A stretch of 64,000 nucleotides of DNA, from assembly GCF_910589745.1 (NCBI RefSeq), contig NZ_OU342399.1, positions 744,001 to 808,000 on the forward strand, given 5' to 3'. Shown here piece after piece: positions 49,438 to 59,015 of the stretch (positions are counted from its first letter, which is position 1; each line of letters starts with the position of its first letter). The notes under the pieces were generated by a model that was not told the DNA's origin, did no database searches, and saw only the letters and a program-made list of their open reading frames with translations. This stretch comes from Candidatus Arcticimaribacter forsetii (lineage in GTDB: Bacteria > Bacteroidota > Bacteroidia > Flavobacteriales > Flavobacteriaceae). The position numbers and the translations under genes are program-made.

Positions 49438-52287
49438 ATGCCTAAAAAACAACACCTTAAGACAGTACTTATCATCGGATCTGGTCCAATTATTATTGGT
49501 CAAGCTTGTGAATTCGATTACGCAGGAACCCAATCTCTACGTTCTTTAAGAGACGATGGAATTACAACTGTATTAATCAATTCCAACCCGGCTACAATCA
49601 TGACTGACCCTACAATGGCAGATCATGTATATTTAAAACCCTTAACAACAAAATCAATTATAGAGATTTTGAAAAAGCACGATATTGATGCTGTACTCCC
49701 TACCATGGGTGGACAAACAGCATTAAATTTATGTATCGAAGCTGATGAAAAAGGTATCTGGAAAGATTTTGGTGTAGAGTTGATAGGTGTAGACATTGAT
49801 GCAATAAATATTACTGAAGATCGTGAGCAGTTTAAACAATTACTTAAAACAATTGATATTCCTGTTGCACCTGCAGAAACAGCAACTTCCTTCTTAAAAG
49901 GTAAAGAAATTGCTCAGAAATTTGGTTTTCCTATAGTAATTCGTCCTTCGTTTACTTTAGGTGGAACTGGAGCAGCTTTTGTTCATAATGCAGAAGAATT
50001 CGATGACTTACTTACAAGAGGTTTAGAAGCCTCTCCAATACACGAGGTACTTATAGACAAAGCACTAGTGGGTTGGAAAGAGTACGAACTGGAACTCCTT
50101 CGTGATAAAAACGACAACGTTGTAATTATATGTACGATCGAAAATATGGATCCAATGGGAATTCATACTGGAGATTCTATAACCGTTGCCCCAGCAATGA
50201 CTCTTTCTGATACAACCTATCAGAGAATGCGAGATATGGCTATTAAAATGATGCGTAGCATCGGGGATTTTGCTGGTGGATGTAATGTTCAGTTTGCTGT
50301 AAGCCCGGATGAGAATGAAGATATTATTGCGATTGAGATTAACCCTCGAGTTTCTAGATCCTCAGCATTAGCATCAAAAGCTACTGGATACCCAATTGCT
50401 AAAATTGCAACTAAACTAGCGATTGGATATTCTCTTGATGAATTAGAAAATCAAATTACTAAATCTACTTCAGCATTATTCGAGCCGACTGTAGATTATG
50501 TTATTGTTAAGATACCGCGTTGGAACTTTGATAAATTTGAAGGATCTGATAGAACATTAGGGTTACAAATGAAATCTGTAGGGGAAGTTATGGGGATTGG
50601 AAGATCTTTCCAAGAAGCACTTCATAAAGCTACTCAGTCTCTTGAAATCAAGAGAAATGGATTAGGAGCAGACGGAAAGGGGTATACTGATTACGACCAA
50701 ATTATTTCAAAGTTAACGTATGCTAGTTGGGATCGTGTATTTGTAATATACGATGCAATTCAAATGGGTATTCCTTTAAGTAGAATTCATGAAATCACCA
50801 AAATTGACCTGTGGTTTTTAAGACAATACGAAGAATTATATGCATTAGAAAAAGAGATTTCTAGTTATTCAATAGATACGGTTGATAAAGCTTTATTACT
50901 TGAGGCCAAGCAGAAAGGATTCGCAGATAGGCAAATTGCTCACATGCTAGACTGTATGGAAAGTGAAGTGTATAATTACAGATCTAAGCTTGGTATTCAA
51001 AGGGTTTACAAGTTAGTTGATACCTGTGCTGCAGAATTTTCTGCAAAAACACCGTATTACTATTCAACATTTGAAGAAAAGATGCAACTAAAGGACCAAG
51101 AGCCTTTTAGTGATAATGAGAGTGTTGTGTCTGACCGCAAAAAAATAGTTGTTCTTGGTTCAGGACCAAACCGAATTGGTCAAGGGATTGAATTCGATTA
51201 TTGTTGCGTTCACGGTATTCTTGCTGCTTCCGAATGTGGTTATGAAACTATTATGATTAACTGTAATCCAGAAACTGTTTCTACTGACTTTGATGTAGCT
51301 GATAAATTATACTTCGAACCTGTTTTCTGGGAGCATATATATGATATTATTCAACACGAGAAACCAGAGGGAGTAATTGTTCAGCTAGGAGGTCAGACTG
51401 CTTTAAAACTTGCAGAGAAATTAGAACGTTATGGTGTTAAAATTATAGGGACTAGTTTCCAAGCTTTAGATTTAGCTGAAGATCGCGGAAGTTTTTCAAC
51501 TCTTTTAAAGAAAAATAATATTCCTTATCCAGATTTTGGTGTTGCCGAAAATGCAGACGAAGCGCTTGCACTAGCAGATGAATTAGACTTCCCAATATTA
51601 GTTCGTCCATCCTATGTACTTGGGGGACAGGGAATGAAAATTGTAATTAACAAAGAAGAATTAGAAACTCATGTAGTTGATCTTCTCCGTAAAATTCCTA
51701 ACAATAAACTTTTATTAGATCATTATTTAGACGGTGCTATTGAAGCAGAAGCCGATGCTATTTGTGATGGTGAAGATGTTTATATTATTGGTATCATGGA
51801 GCATATTGAACCTTGTGGTATACATTCTGGAGATTCTAATGCTACACTTCCTGTATTTAATTTAGGAGAATATGTTCTTCAACAGATTAAAGACCATACC
51901 GTTAAAATTGCAAGAGAATTAAAGACAGTTGGTTTGATTAATATCCAGTTTGCTGTTAAAAACGACAAAGTATATATTATTGAAGCAAACCCTAGAGCAT
52001 CTCGTACGGTTCCTTTTATAGCCAAGGCTTATAAAGAACCTTATGTAAATTATGCGACTAAGGTAATGTTGGGTGACAAAAAAGTTAAAGACTTTAACTT
52101 CAATCCACAACTAGAAGGATATGCAATTAAGCAGCCTGTATTCTCATTTAATAAATTCCATAATGTAAATAAACAACTTGGTCCTGAAATGAAAAGTACG
52201 GGAGAGAGTATTTTGTTTATAGATAGTTTAAAAGACGATCAGTTTTACGACTTATATTCTAGACGTAAAATGTATTTAACTAAATAG
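49438..52287 (+). CDS. carB: Carbamoyl-phosphate synthase large subunit, short form without allosteric domain
   Basis: 949 residues. Two homologous carbamate-kinase-like halves each start with an ATP-grasp signature region: IIGSGPIIIGQACEFDYAG near 11 and VVLGSGPNRIGQGIEFDY near 572. They carry RPSFTLGGTG and RPSYVLGGQG phosphate loops and INPRVSRSSALASKATGYP-type metal sites (second copy EANPRASRTVPF). The enzyme makes carbamoyl phosphate for pyrimidines and arginine together with carA, which is not in this window. The protein stops soon after GPEMKSTGES, so the C-terminal MGS-like allosteric domain of the E. coli protein (1,073 residues) is missing. I believe this short form is normal in flavobacteria. 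One base separates it from the convergent btuD-like gene. Confidence 0.95.
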   Translation: MPKKQHLKTVLIIGSGPIIIGQACEFDYAGTQSLRSLRDDGITTVLINSNPATIMTDPTMADHVYLKPLTTKSIIEILKKHDIDAVLPTMGGQTALNLCIEADEKGIWKDFGVELIGVDIDAINITEDREQFKQLLKTIDIPVAPAETATSFLKGKEIAQKFGFPIVIRPSFTLGGTGAAFVHNAEEFDDLLTRGLEASPIHEVLIDKALVGWKEYELELLRDKNDNVVIICTIENMDPMGIHTGDSITVAPAMTLSDTTYQRMRDMAIKMMRSIGDFAGGCNVQFAVSPDENEDIIAIEINPRVSRSSALASKATGYPIAKIATKLAIGYSLDELENQITKSTSALFEPTVDYVIVKIPRWNFDKFEGSDRTLGLQMKSVGEVMGIGRSFQEALHKATQSLEIKRNGLGADGKGYTDYDQIISKLTYASWDRVFVIYDAIQMGIPLSRIHEITKIDLWFLRQYEELYALEKEISSYSIDTVDKALLLEAKQKGFADRQIAHMLDCMESEVYNYRSKLGIQRVYKLVDTCAAEFSAKTPYYYSTFEEKMQLKDQEPFSDNESVVSDRKKIVVLGSGPNRIGQGIEFDYCCVHGILAASECGYETIMINCNPETVSTDFDVADKLYFEPVFWEHIYDIIQHEKPEGVIVQLGGQTALKLAEKLERYGVKIIGTSFQALDLAEDRGSFSTLLKKNNIPYPDFGVAENADEALALADELDFPILVRPSYVLGGQGMKIVINKEELETHVVDLLRKIPNNKLLLDHYLDGAIEAEADAICDGEDVYIIGIMEHIEPCGIHSGDSNATLPVFNLGEYVLQQIKDHTVKIARELKTVGLINIQFAVKNDKVYIIEANPRASRTVPFIAKAYKEPYVNYATKVMLGDKKVKDFNFNPQLEGYAIKQPVFSFNKFHNVNKQLGPEMKSTGESILFIDSLKDDQFYDLYSRRKMYLTK

Positions 52288-52288
52288 T

Positions 52289-53059
52289 TTAAATACAGAT
52301 TCTAAATTGTTTTAAAATGGGGTCAAATCCAACGGTTTCTTCAGGAAATACGTTTTGGAAGACCCCTTTTTTGATTAATTCATTTGGGGTTCCAAATTCC
52401 CATCGATCCTCTAAAAGGAGTAAGATTTTATCACATATTTGAATTGCACTGTTTAGATCATGACTAGTAAATAGCACGGTCTTTTTTTTATCCGCAACAA
52501 TCCTTTTTATTTGTTTAAATAATACTGCTTTATTGTACAAATCTAGGTGTGTGCTGGGTTCGTCTAAAAGTAAAACCGAAGTATCTTGCGATAAAGCTCT
52601 TGCTAATACTATTTTTTGGAACTCACCATCACTCAAATTTTTCACCTTTTGATTAACGAGTTCGTTGAGATTTAATTCATCTATAATTTCTAAAACAAAA
52701 GCTTTATCGTTCTCGGAATGACTCCCAATCCAATTGGTGTGAGGTTGTCTTCCAAGTTGAATTACTTCTTTACCCAAAAGATCTCCATTAACTTTTCTAT
52801 CGGTTAAAACAATACTTAAACATTGTGCTTTTTCTAAAAGATTCATTTCGTGAATACTCTTTTCATCGATCAATACACTGCCTTTAATTGGCTTTTCAAA
52901 GCCAGCTATTGTTTTTAAAAGTGTACTTTTTCCTATACCATTTCCACCTAAAACACCAATTAGGGACCCTTTTTCAATTTTCACATCAATATCAAAAGAA
53001 ACTGTTTTAGTTTTTCCTCTTAAATTATAACCCGTGGTAAGATGGTTGATTTTAATCAT
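52289..53059 (-). CDS. btuD-like: Cobalamin ABC transporter ATPase
   Basis: 256 residues. Walker A is GGNGIGKST, the signature is LSDGEFQKI (an LSGGQ variant usual in this subfamily), Walker B is SVLLLDEPSTHLD and the H-loop is FTSHD. It belongs to the FecE/BtuD type that serves B12, haem and siderophore importers. Third gene of the operon, four bases after the permease gene. The assignment to cobalamin rests on the riboswitch-controlled receptor gene next door, not on this sequence alone. Confidence 0.88.
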   Translation of the reverse strand: MIKINHLTTGYNLRGKTKTVSFDIDVKIEKGSLIGVLGGNGIGKSTLLKTIAGFEKPIKGSVLIDEKSIHEMNLLEKAQCLSIVLTDRKVNGDLLGKEVIQLGRQPHTNWIGSHSENDKAFVLEIIDELNLNELVNQKVKNLSDGEFQKIVLARALSQDTSVLLLDEPSTHLDLYNKAVLFKQIKRIVADKKKTVLFTSHDLNSAIQICDKILLLLEDRWEFGTPNELIKKGVFQNVFPEETVGFDPILKQFRICI

Positions 53060-53062
53060 AAT

Positions 53063-54091
53063 TTAATTTCGTTGACGTAAAATAAGGAATATTATTAATG
53101 GGGCTCCAATTAGAGAAGTTATTCCATTAATTGGTAATACAGCAGCACTTCCGGGGAGCTGAGAAATAGAGTCGCAAATTAATAGTAACAATGCACCTCC
53201 TAAAAAAACAGCTGGAAGAATGATTTTATGATCCCTTGTTGAAGGAATTAATAATCGAATTAAATGAGGAGCAGCAAGGCCAATAAAGCCTATAGGGCCA
53301 ACAAAAGCTGTTGTTGCTCCAGCTAATAAACTACTTGATATTACAATTAAATACCTACTTTTTTTGAGAGATACTCCTAGAGATTGAGCGTAGGTTTCTC
53401 CTAGCATTAAACTGTTTAGATTTTTTATTGCAAATACAGACATGATGAGTCCGATCATTATGAATAAACTCAATATTTTTAGCTCCGAAGTGTTCATGTT
53501 TCCTAAACTACCAAAGGACCAAAAAACATATTTTTGAAGTGCCTCTTTACTTCCAAAGAACATTAATATGTTTACAATTGCTGCCGTTAAACTTCCAAAC
53601 ATTAATCCTAAAATCAATAAAGAAGTACTGTTTTTTAATTTTAAGGAGGCTAAAAGAATTAAACTAAAAACACCGATACTTCCAATGCTTGCTGCAATCA
53701 TAATTGCCCATCGAAAACCAACTTCACCCAAAGTAAACCATCCTCCAAATACTGAACTTCCCATTAATAGAATAGCTACACCTAAACTGGCTCCAGAACT
53801 TATTCCAAGTACGTATGGCCCTGCTAAGGGATTTCTAAAGTACGTTTGCATCATCAAACCACAAACGCCTAAACTTCCTCCTGTAAGTAGGGCGGTTATT
53901 GCTTTTGGAATTCTATAGTCTAGCAGAATATATTCGAAAGTTGGTTTTGTAGTTGGATACCCAAGGGTTATTTTTATAGCTTCCCATAAAGGAATGTCAA
54001 CAGAGCCAAGGCCTAAATTAAAAATTATGCACAAAAAAAGCATTCCTATAAGGAAAGTAAAAAAGCCTTTATAATTTTTAAAATCATTCAT
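53063..54091 (-). CDS. btuC-like: Cobalamin ABC transporter permease (FecCD family)
   Basis: 342 residues with about ten hydrophobic segments. Family marks are TGGSLGVCGLMMQTYFRNPLAGPYVLGISSGA (quoted by its ends TGGSLGVCGLMMQ and PLAGPYVLGISSG), GPIGFIGLAAPHLIRLL and the C-terminal GAPLIIFLILRQ. It forms the inner-membrane channel as a dimer with two ATPases. It overlaps the binding-protein gene by eight bases. Specificity for B12 over iron chelates is inferred from the neighbouring riboswitch. Confidence 0.88.
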   Translation of the reverse strand: MNDFKNYKGFFTFLIGMLFLCIIFNLGLGSVDIPLWEAIKITLGYPTTKPTFEYILLDYRIPKAITALLTGGSLGVCGLMMQTYFRNPLAGPYVLGISSGASLGVAILLMGSSVFGGWFTLGEVGFRWAIMIAASIGSIGVFSLILLASLKLKNSTSLLILGLMFGSLTAAIVNILMFFGSKEALQKYVFWSFGSLGNMNTSELKILSLFIMIGLIMSVFAIKNLNSLMLGETYAQSLGVSLKKSRYLIVISSSLLAGATTAFVGPIGFIGLAAPHLIRLLIPSTRDHKIILPAVFLGGALLLLICDSISQLPGSAAVLPINGITSLIGAPLIIFLILRQRN

Positions 54092-55238
54092 TTAATGGAA
54101 GAAAATAATAGGGTGTATATGCTTTAGTAATTTCAGGGTAAAGATGATGAATTATGTCTTTTAAAACAACATCTGGTTTACACGCTCCTGATTCAAAGAA
54201 TAAGACCCCTCCTGAAACCCCTACAGATTTTGAGTAGGTGAATATTTTATTGTTTTGGGTTGCTTTAAATTTTGAGTATAACGGATGTTCTTTATTTAGA
54301 ACAGAGTAGGAGGTGTGTTGCCCTGGTGCAAACCAATAGTCAGCATTTTGTCCTTTTTCTAAAACAGATTCTACACTAAGTGCCAAACTACCTTTATTTA
54401 AATTATCACTCCATAGATAATTGGCATTTGCATCTTGTAAGAGTTTTGCTAAATAACTTTTACCGCCCGGTAAATACCAAATATCTTGATAAATAGAGCC
54501 AGCAATTACACTTGGTTTATGACTCAAATTAGACACAAGCGATTTGGCTTCGTTGTATTTCACTTTTATGTTTTTGAAAATGGAATCAGATAATTTGCTT
54601 TTTTGTAATAAAGCACCCAATACCTTAATCCATTCTGCTCTTCCAAGGGGATGATGTTCATTCCATTCTCCTATAAAAACAGTAGCGATTCCCATTTTAT
54701 TGAAACGATCTAATGAGTTGTCAATTGACTCCACGCCAAAACTAAGAATCAAATCTGGATTTAATTCCAGCACCCGTTCTACATTCAATTGGTTACTCTT
54801 GCCAACGTCTGTTATTTCATTGTTTGCTATTCTTTTTCTAACTGTTGAAGAAGAAATGTATTTTGTTTCTGGAAATCCAACTAGTGTAGCCGTAGCATTT
54901 AACTCCTCTAGATAGGAAATATGGGTTGTTGAAGTAGCGATAATACGTTTTACAGGGGTTTTTATAAATCCATCATACACTATATTACTTGGAATTTTCC
55001 CTTTATTTGATGATAAAACATATCGGAATGTTTTTTGTGAATTAGGGAGGATGTCATTTATTGTAATAATCGTGAAAGCGTCTTTTTTTTCAATTGAAAA
55101 ACCAGTAGCATATTCAGTAGAGATTGAAGTGTTCTTTTCTGGCTCAACAGAAGTGCAACCAACAAATAATAAACTCAGCAAAAAGTAATGATCGAGTAGT
55201 TTCACAACATCAAAATTACATCTAATTTTTAGTTTCAT
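54084..55238 (-). CDS. btuF-like: Cobalamin ABC transporter periplasmic-binding lipoprotein
   Basis: 384 residues with a lipoprotein signal ending SLLFVGC (Cys28). Two Rossmann-like lobes follow, as in FecB/BtuF proteins: IIATSTTHISYLEEL and ATLVGFPETKYI in lobe 1, DLILSFGVESID and WYLPGGKSYLAKLL in lobe 2. The start is uncertain: the ATG at 55238 gives a long basic n-region, while a GTG at 55205 gives a shorter signal and lies just after an exact TAATTTTG box (55211-55218). It captures B12 delivered by the TonB receptor and passes it to the permease. First gene of the btuFCD operon, divergent from the riboswitch. Confidence 0.87.
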   Translation of the reverse strand: MKLKIRCNFDVVKLLDHYFLLSLLFVGCTSVEPEKNTSISTEYATGFSIEKKDAFTIITINDILPNSQKTFRYVLSSNKGKIPSNIVYDGFIKTPVKRIIATSTTHISYLEELNATATLVGFPETKYISSSTVRKRIANNEITDVGKSNQLNVERVLELNPDLILSFGVESIDNSLDRFNKMGIATVFIGEWNEHHPLGRAEWIKVLGALLQKSKLSDSIFKNIKVKYNEAKSLVSNLSHKPSVIAGSIYQDIWYLPGGKSYLAKLLQDANANYLWSDNLNKGSLALSVESVLEKGQNADYWFAPGQHTSYSVLNKEHPLYSKFKATQNNKIFTYSKSVGVSGGVLFFESGACKPDVVLKDIIHHLYPEITKAYTPYYFLPLNE

Positions 55239-55289
55239 TAAAGTTGAATGATTTTATTTTTTATGAAATAAATATTATACTTTCGCGAA

Positions 55290-55460
55290 GTAATTTGGTT
55301 CTTGAATTTCAAGATTAAAAGGGAATTTGGTTAAAGTCCAAAACTGTTCCCGCAACTGTATGCTTTAGTCTCTTTTAGAGACTTTTTTAATGCTTCACCA
55401 CTGTTCATTGAATGGGAAGGTCGTTAAGGAAAGTGAGTCAGGATACCTACCATTTTATAA
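55290..55460 (+). ncRNA. Cobalamin riboswitch
   Basis: Recognisable conserved parts in order: GGTTCTTGAATTTCAAG with a P3-like hairpin; AAAAGGGAA; GTTCCCGCAACTGTA; GCTTCACCACTG; GAATGGGAAGG; and the B12 box AGTCAGGATACC ending at 55447. This is the standard order of an adenosylcobalamin-type aptamer. It lies upstream of the TonB receptor gene, so vitamin B12 should reduce receptor expression. A hairpin AATCTT/AAGATT (55469-55487) and a GAACCA (55490-55495) that can pair with TGGTTC (55296-55301) lie between the aptamer and the ATG at 55529 and may form the expression platform. Confidence 0.95.
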
Positions 55461-55528
55461 TGATTTAGAATCTTCGGGATAAAGATTTTGAACCATTTTT
55501 GTTGTTTATCCTTTTGTTATTAAACTTT

Positions 55529-57385
55529 ATGTTGTTAAGAATTACACTTAGCTGTTTCTTGTTGTTGAATGCTTTTTTTGCCTTTTCTCAAGAAAATAAA
55601 ATTGATCCGTTAGAAAAAATTACCCCAAATGAAACTGAACTCGAAGAAGTAGTCGTCGTAGATTCGCGTTTTGAAATTAAACGATCTCAATCTGGAAAAA
55701 ATGTAATTAAAATTTCAGAAAAAGAACTCCGAGACTTCCAAGGAAACAGTCTTTCCGAATTATTACAAACCTATGGTGGTATCAATATAATCGGTTCCCG
55801 TTCTGCAGCAGGGCAGAATTTAAATTTTTCCATCCGAGGAGGACGTAACAGACAAGTGCTTATTTTAATTGATGGTGTTCGAGTTTCAGACCCTTCTAGA
55901 ATAGATAATGACTTTGATTTAAATTATTTAAACCTCTCTGACATTGTTTCTATTGAAATAGTAAAAGGTGCTGCAAGTACTTTATATGGTAGTTCTGCTT
56001 CTACAGGTGTTGTAAATATAACTACTAAAAAATCGAATAAAGCTCTTGAGTTTAGTGTTGGATCTGTTGTTGGTTCTCATCAAGCTGCTAATGAGTCATT
56101 TGATAAATTTAGTTATCTCAGTAATTATTTAAACTTAAGCGGGACTAGAAAAAAACTAACATATAAATTCAATATTGCGAATCAAAATATTAACGGAATG
56201 AGTTCGGTTAGTAATGGAGATGAATTGGATCGTTTTAATCGTTCTAATATTGGAGTTCAATTCGGTAGGGATGGAGCTTCTTTTGATTGGAATTTATCTT
56301 ATAACAAAGCTCACATTGCTTCTGATTACGATAATGTTTTTCCGGTTGAAGACTCAGATTTTGTTTTAATAACTGACTTAGAGCGGTTTTCCTGGAGTTC
56401 TTCATATTCTTATTCAAAGGGAAGTATAAATGCTACTTTTGGGATACAAAATACAGATCGAGACTTTCAGGATAGTTATCCTAGATACTTAGAAGCATCG
56501 AACTTAATGTTAGATGTTTATAACAAATATATTTTTAAAGAAAGACTTTATGCGATCGTCGGATATACGCATCAAAACTCTTCTTATGAAGGAGTCCCTT
56601 CGGTAAGTCAAAATGATGTTTATTTTAACTTGGTTTATTTATCGTCTTATGGTTTTAATTTAAACGCAGGAACCCGTTTAAATAAACATGAAACCTATGG
56701 AGATCATCTAACGTATAGTTTTAACCCTAGCTATTCTTTTAATCTAGCTAATGAAAATAGGTTAAAACTATTTTCATCATTAAGCTCCGCATTTATACCA
56801 CCTAGTTTATATCAATTGTATGACTTTTATTCCGGAAATTTAGAATTAAAACCTGAAGAGAATACAACTTTTGAACTGGGTACAGAATGGTCAGATAATA
56901 AGAATACGAAAGCATCGCTAGTAGTTTTTAGAAGAACAGAAAATCCAACTCTTGTTTATGACTTTTCAACTTACAGATATGGAAATTCTGAAAGTGAATT
57001 AACTTACAAGGGTGTTGAATTTGAGTATCAAAATAAACTTTTTAATCTTGTAGATCTCCGCTTTAATTACACTTACAACGAAACAACAGGAGGTAATTTA
57101 ATAAACCTTCCAAAGCATGCTGCGAGTGGTATTTTGGACTATGATGTTCATGATAGATTTCACGTAAACACAAGTATTCAGCACATAGGCACTAGGGCAA
57201 GTTTAAGTGATCTTGAATTAGAAGCATACACTTTAGTAGATTTAAAACTTACGCATACTTTTCTCAATCAAAGATTGAATGCGTTTTTAATATTATCCAA
57301 CCTTTTTGATGCTGAATACATAGAAATTGAAAATTTCAGTACTCAGGGGCGTAACTTTAGAGTGGGTTTAATTTTTACTTTTTAA
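55529..57385 (+). CDS. btuB-like: TonB-dependent outer-membrane cobalamin receptor
   Basis: 618 residues from the ATG at 55529; in-frame TTG codons at 55499 would add ten hydrophobic residues and are less likely. A signal peptide (1-20, ending AFFAFSQ) precedes a TonB-box-like EELEEVVVVDS region near 35, the plug domain (about 55-165: SLSELLQTYGGINI, IRGGRNRQVLILIDGV, EIVKGAASTLYGSSA), and a 22-strand barrel ending in FRVGLIFTF with the terminal Phe. The riboswitch upstream makes B12 the probable ligand. Its last 11 bases overlap the convergent S41 peptidase gene. Confidence 0.93.
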   Translation: MLLRITLSCFLLLNAFFAFSQENKIDPLEKITPNETELEEVVVVDSRFEIKRSQSGKNVIKISEKELRDFQGNSLSELLQTYGGINIIGSRSAAGQNLNFSIRGGRNRQVLILIDGVRVSDPSRIDNDFDLNYLNLSDIVSIEIVKGAASTLYGSSASTGVVNITTKKSNKALEFSVGSVVGSHQAANESFDKFSYLSNYLNLSGTRKKLTYKFNIANQNINGMSSVSNGDELDRFNRSNIGVQFGRDGASFDWNLSYNKAHIASDYDNVFPVEDSDFVLITDLERFSWSSSYSYSKGSINATFGIQNTDRDFQDSYPRYLEASNLMLDVYNKYIFKERLYAIVGYTHQNSSYEGVPSVSQNDVYFNLVYLSSYGFNLNAGTRLNKHETYGDHLTYSFNPSYSFNLANENRLKLFSSLSSAFIPPSLYQLYDFYSGNLELKPEENTTFELGTEWSDNKNTKASLVVFRRTENPTLVYDFSTYRYGNSESELTYKGVEFEYQNKLFNLVDLRFNYTYNETTGGNLINLPKHAASGILDYDVHDRFHVNTSIQHIGTRASLSDLELEAYTLVDLKLTHTFLNQRLNAFLILSNLFDAEYIEIENFSTQGRNFRVGLIFTF

Positions 57386-58913
57386 ACAGCTGTCCAATTT
57401 TTTGTTGCGGGAATTCAATATGCATTCCGTTAGTGGATTCAAATATTGGATCTTTCATAGGAATTGCATCATCTCCTTCTGGAATAGTGTATTTTCCAGA
57501 TCCAGAAATTTGGTTTAATGCAGTAGCTAAGAAAGGTTCCGTTGGATCACCAAGAACTCCAAGATTTGTTGAACTTTCAACTTGTGCTACATCTGGAATT
57601 AAACCTTCTGTATAATCAGCAAAACCTTCGCTGTTTGCTATTTTTAATACAATGGGTTGCATCGCGTATGTGTGGTTCGGGTTCTTTGTTCCATTATTGT
57701 CTATGTAGTCATACACGCTTATGGATCCTACATTTTTACCCACCGTTGTTCCACCTATTTGAATTACATTGATGTGGGGTGCCAGTCCGTTAATTAAAAG
57801 TTCACTAGCAGAGGCACTTCTGTTTGTTGTTAAAACATACAGATTAGTAAGGTTCAAGCTGGGAAGAGAACTACCATCCACAGTTACGTTTGAAAAATAG
57901 TTGTTCAATTCAAAATCATCATCAGGATCCGCATTGTTATTAATGTTGTTGAAGTATGCCATTAATTTTGAATTCCATATTTGTTGTGCAAAAATTTCGT
58001 CTGTAAATTGACCGGTGATCATACTTGCTAGATATGCGCAAGAACGAACAGAACCACCCCCATTATATCTAAGGTCGAGAACTAAGTCAGTAATGTTTTG
58101 AGATTCAAAATCAGAAAAAGTTTGAATGAGCTGATCATCAAAACCACTAACAAACTGATTGTACATTAAATATCCAACTCTTCTATCTCCTTGCTCAATA
58201 ACTACATTTTTATGAATCGGATTTTCCTGAAAGTTTTCTACTTTATCAAGAATAATATTATCTGCAGTGCTAACAAAAGATTGGGATTCAGCATTATATT
58301 CAGCTAATCCAACGGTAATGGTCATTAAGCTGCCATACAAATACTCAACATAGTTGTCAACATTTAAAGTTCTCCCATTAATAGTAGTTATTAAATCTCC
58401 ACGCTCAAGTCCTTTTGCAGCTGCATCGGATTCTGGCAATACATAGGTTACTACGGCAACTAAATCATTACAGTTAGCACATTGTCTTGTCACATAAAAC
58501 TTCATTCCATTAGAAGCGGAAATACCGGCCAACTGGTTTTCTAAATCAACATAGTTTTCTTCAATCCAACTGAATCGATCGTCTGCATGATTTAAGCTAT
58601 CAAAAAAATCAGAAGGAACAACTATCTCTCCTAAAAAAGCATTGTATTCTGTAGTGTTGTCAGTTTTTGAATCTGCAAGATCTTGGACATTCTCTTGCCA
58701 ATAGTAATATTGATTCATCCCTTTCCAAATGTAATCGTTAATAGCAATGTTTGCTACCGGTTCCGTGGGAGTATGAGTTGTTGTTGAGGTTGTAGTCGTT
58801 GAAGCAGTAGTATCATCTGGAATATTAATTATTGCATCATCTCGATCTTCTGATGAACACCCAATTAAAAAAGCAGAAAAAACCAATATTAAGGTTACAA
58901 ATGTTTTTTTCAT
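57375..58913 (-). CDS. S41 (C-terminal processing) family serine peptidase, lipoprotein
   Basis: 512 residues. Lipoprotein signal ending AFLIGC (Cys19), then a threonine-rich low-complexity linker (about 36-50, TTASTTTTSTTTHTPTEP-like). After a helical region comes a PDZ domain (about 120-210, GLERGDLITTING), then the S41 core: LVLDLRYNGGGSVRSCAYLA, catalytic Ser in NRSASASELLINGL, and the Lys in GGTTVGKNVGS. It is anchored at a membrane and probably degrades or processes envelope proteins; the substrate is unknown. It is a single-gene unit. Confidence 0.9.
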   Translation of the reverse strand: MKKTFVTLILVFSAFLIGCSSEDRDDAIINIPDDTTASTTTTSTTTHTPTEPVANIAINDYIWKGMNQYYYWQENVQDLADSKTDNTTEYNAFLGEIVVPSDFFDSLNHADDRFSWIEENYVDLENQLAGISASNGMKFYVTRQCANCNDLVAVVTYVLPESDAAAKGLERGDLITTINGRTLNVDNYVEYLYGSLMTITVGLAEYNAESQSFVSTADNIILDKVENFQENPIHKNVVIEQGDRRVGYLMYNQFVSGFDDQLIQTFSDFESQNITDLVLDLRYNGGGSVRSCAYLASMITGQFTDEIFAQQIWNSKLMAYFNNINNNADPDDDFELNNYFSNVTVDGSSLPSLNLTNLYVLTTNRSASASELLINGLAPHINVIQIGGTTVGKNVGSISVYDYIDNNGTKNPNHTYAMQPIVLKIANSEGFADYTEGLIPDVAQVESSTNLGVLGDPTEPFLATALNQISGSGKYTIPEGDDAIPMKDPIFESTNGMHIEFPQQKIGQLFKK

Positions 58914-59015
58914 TTCATATGGTTATGATAATCCGTATAAATTTAAGGAACTCTTTTGAATAATAATACTTTTTAAAATATATCCTTATACTTGTACTTT
59001 CAAAAAACATTCCAA

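Noticed and set aside
55239..55290. A second cobalamin riboswitch on the minus strand for btuFCD.
   Set aside because: No B12 box or CCGCAACTG-like core is present on that strand in the available space.
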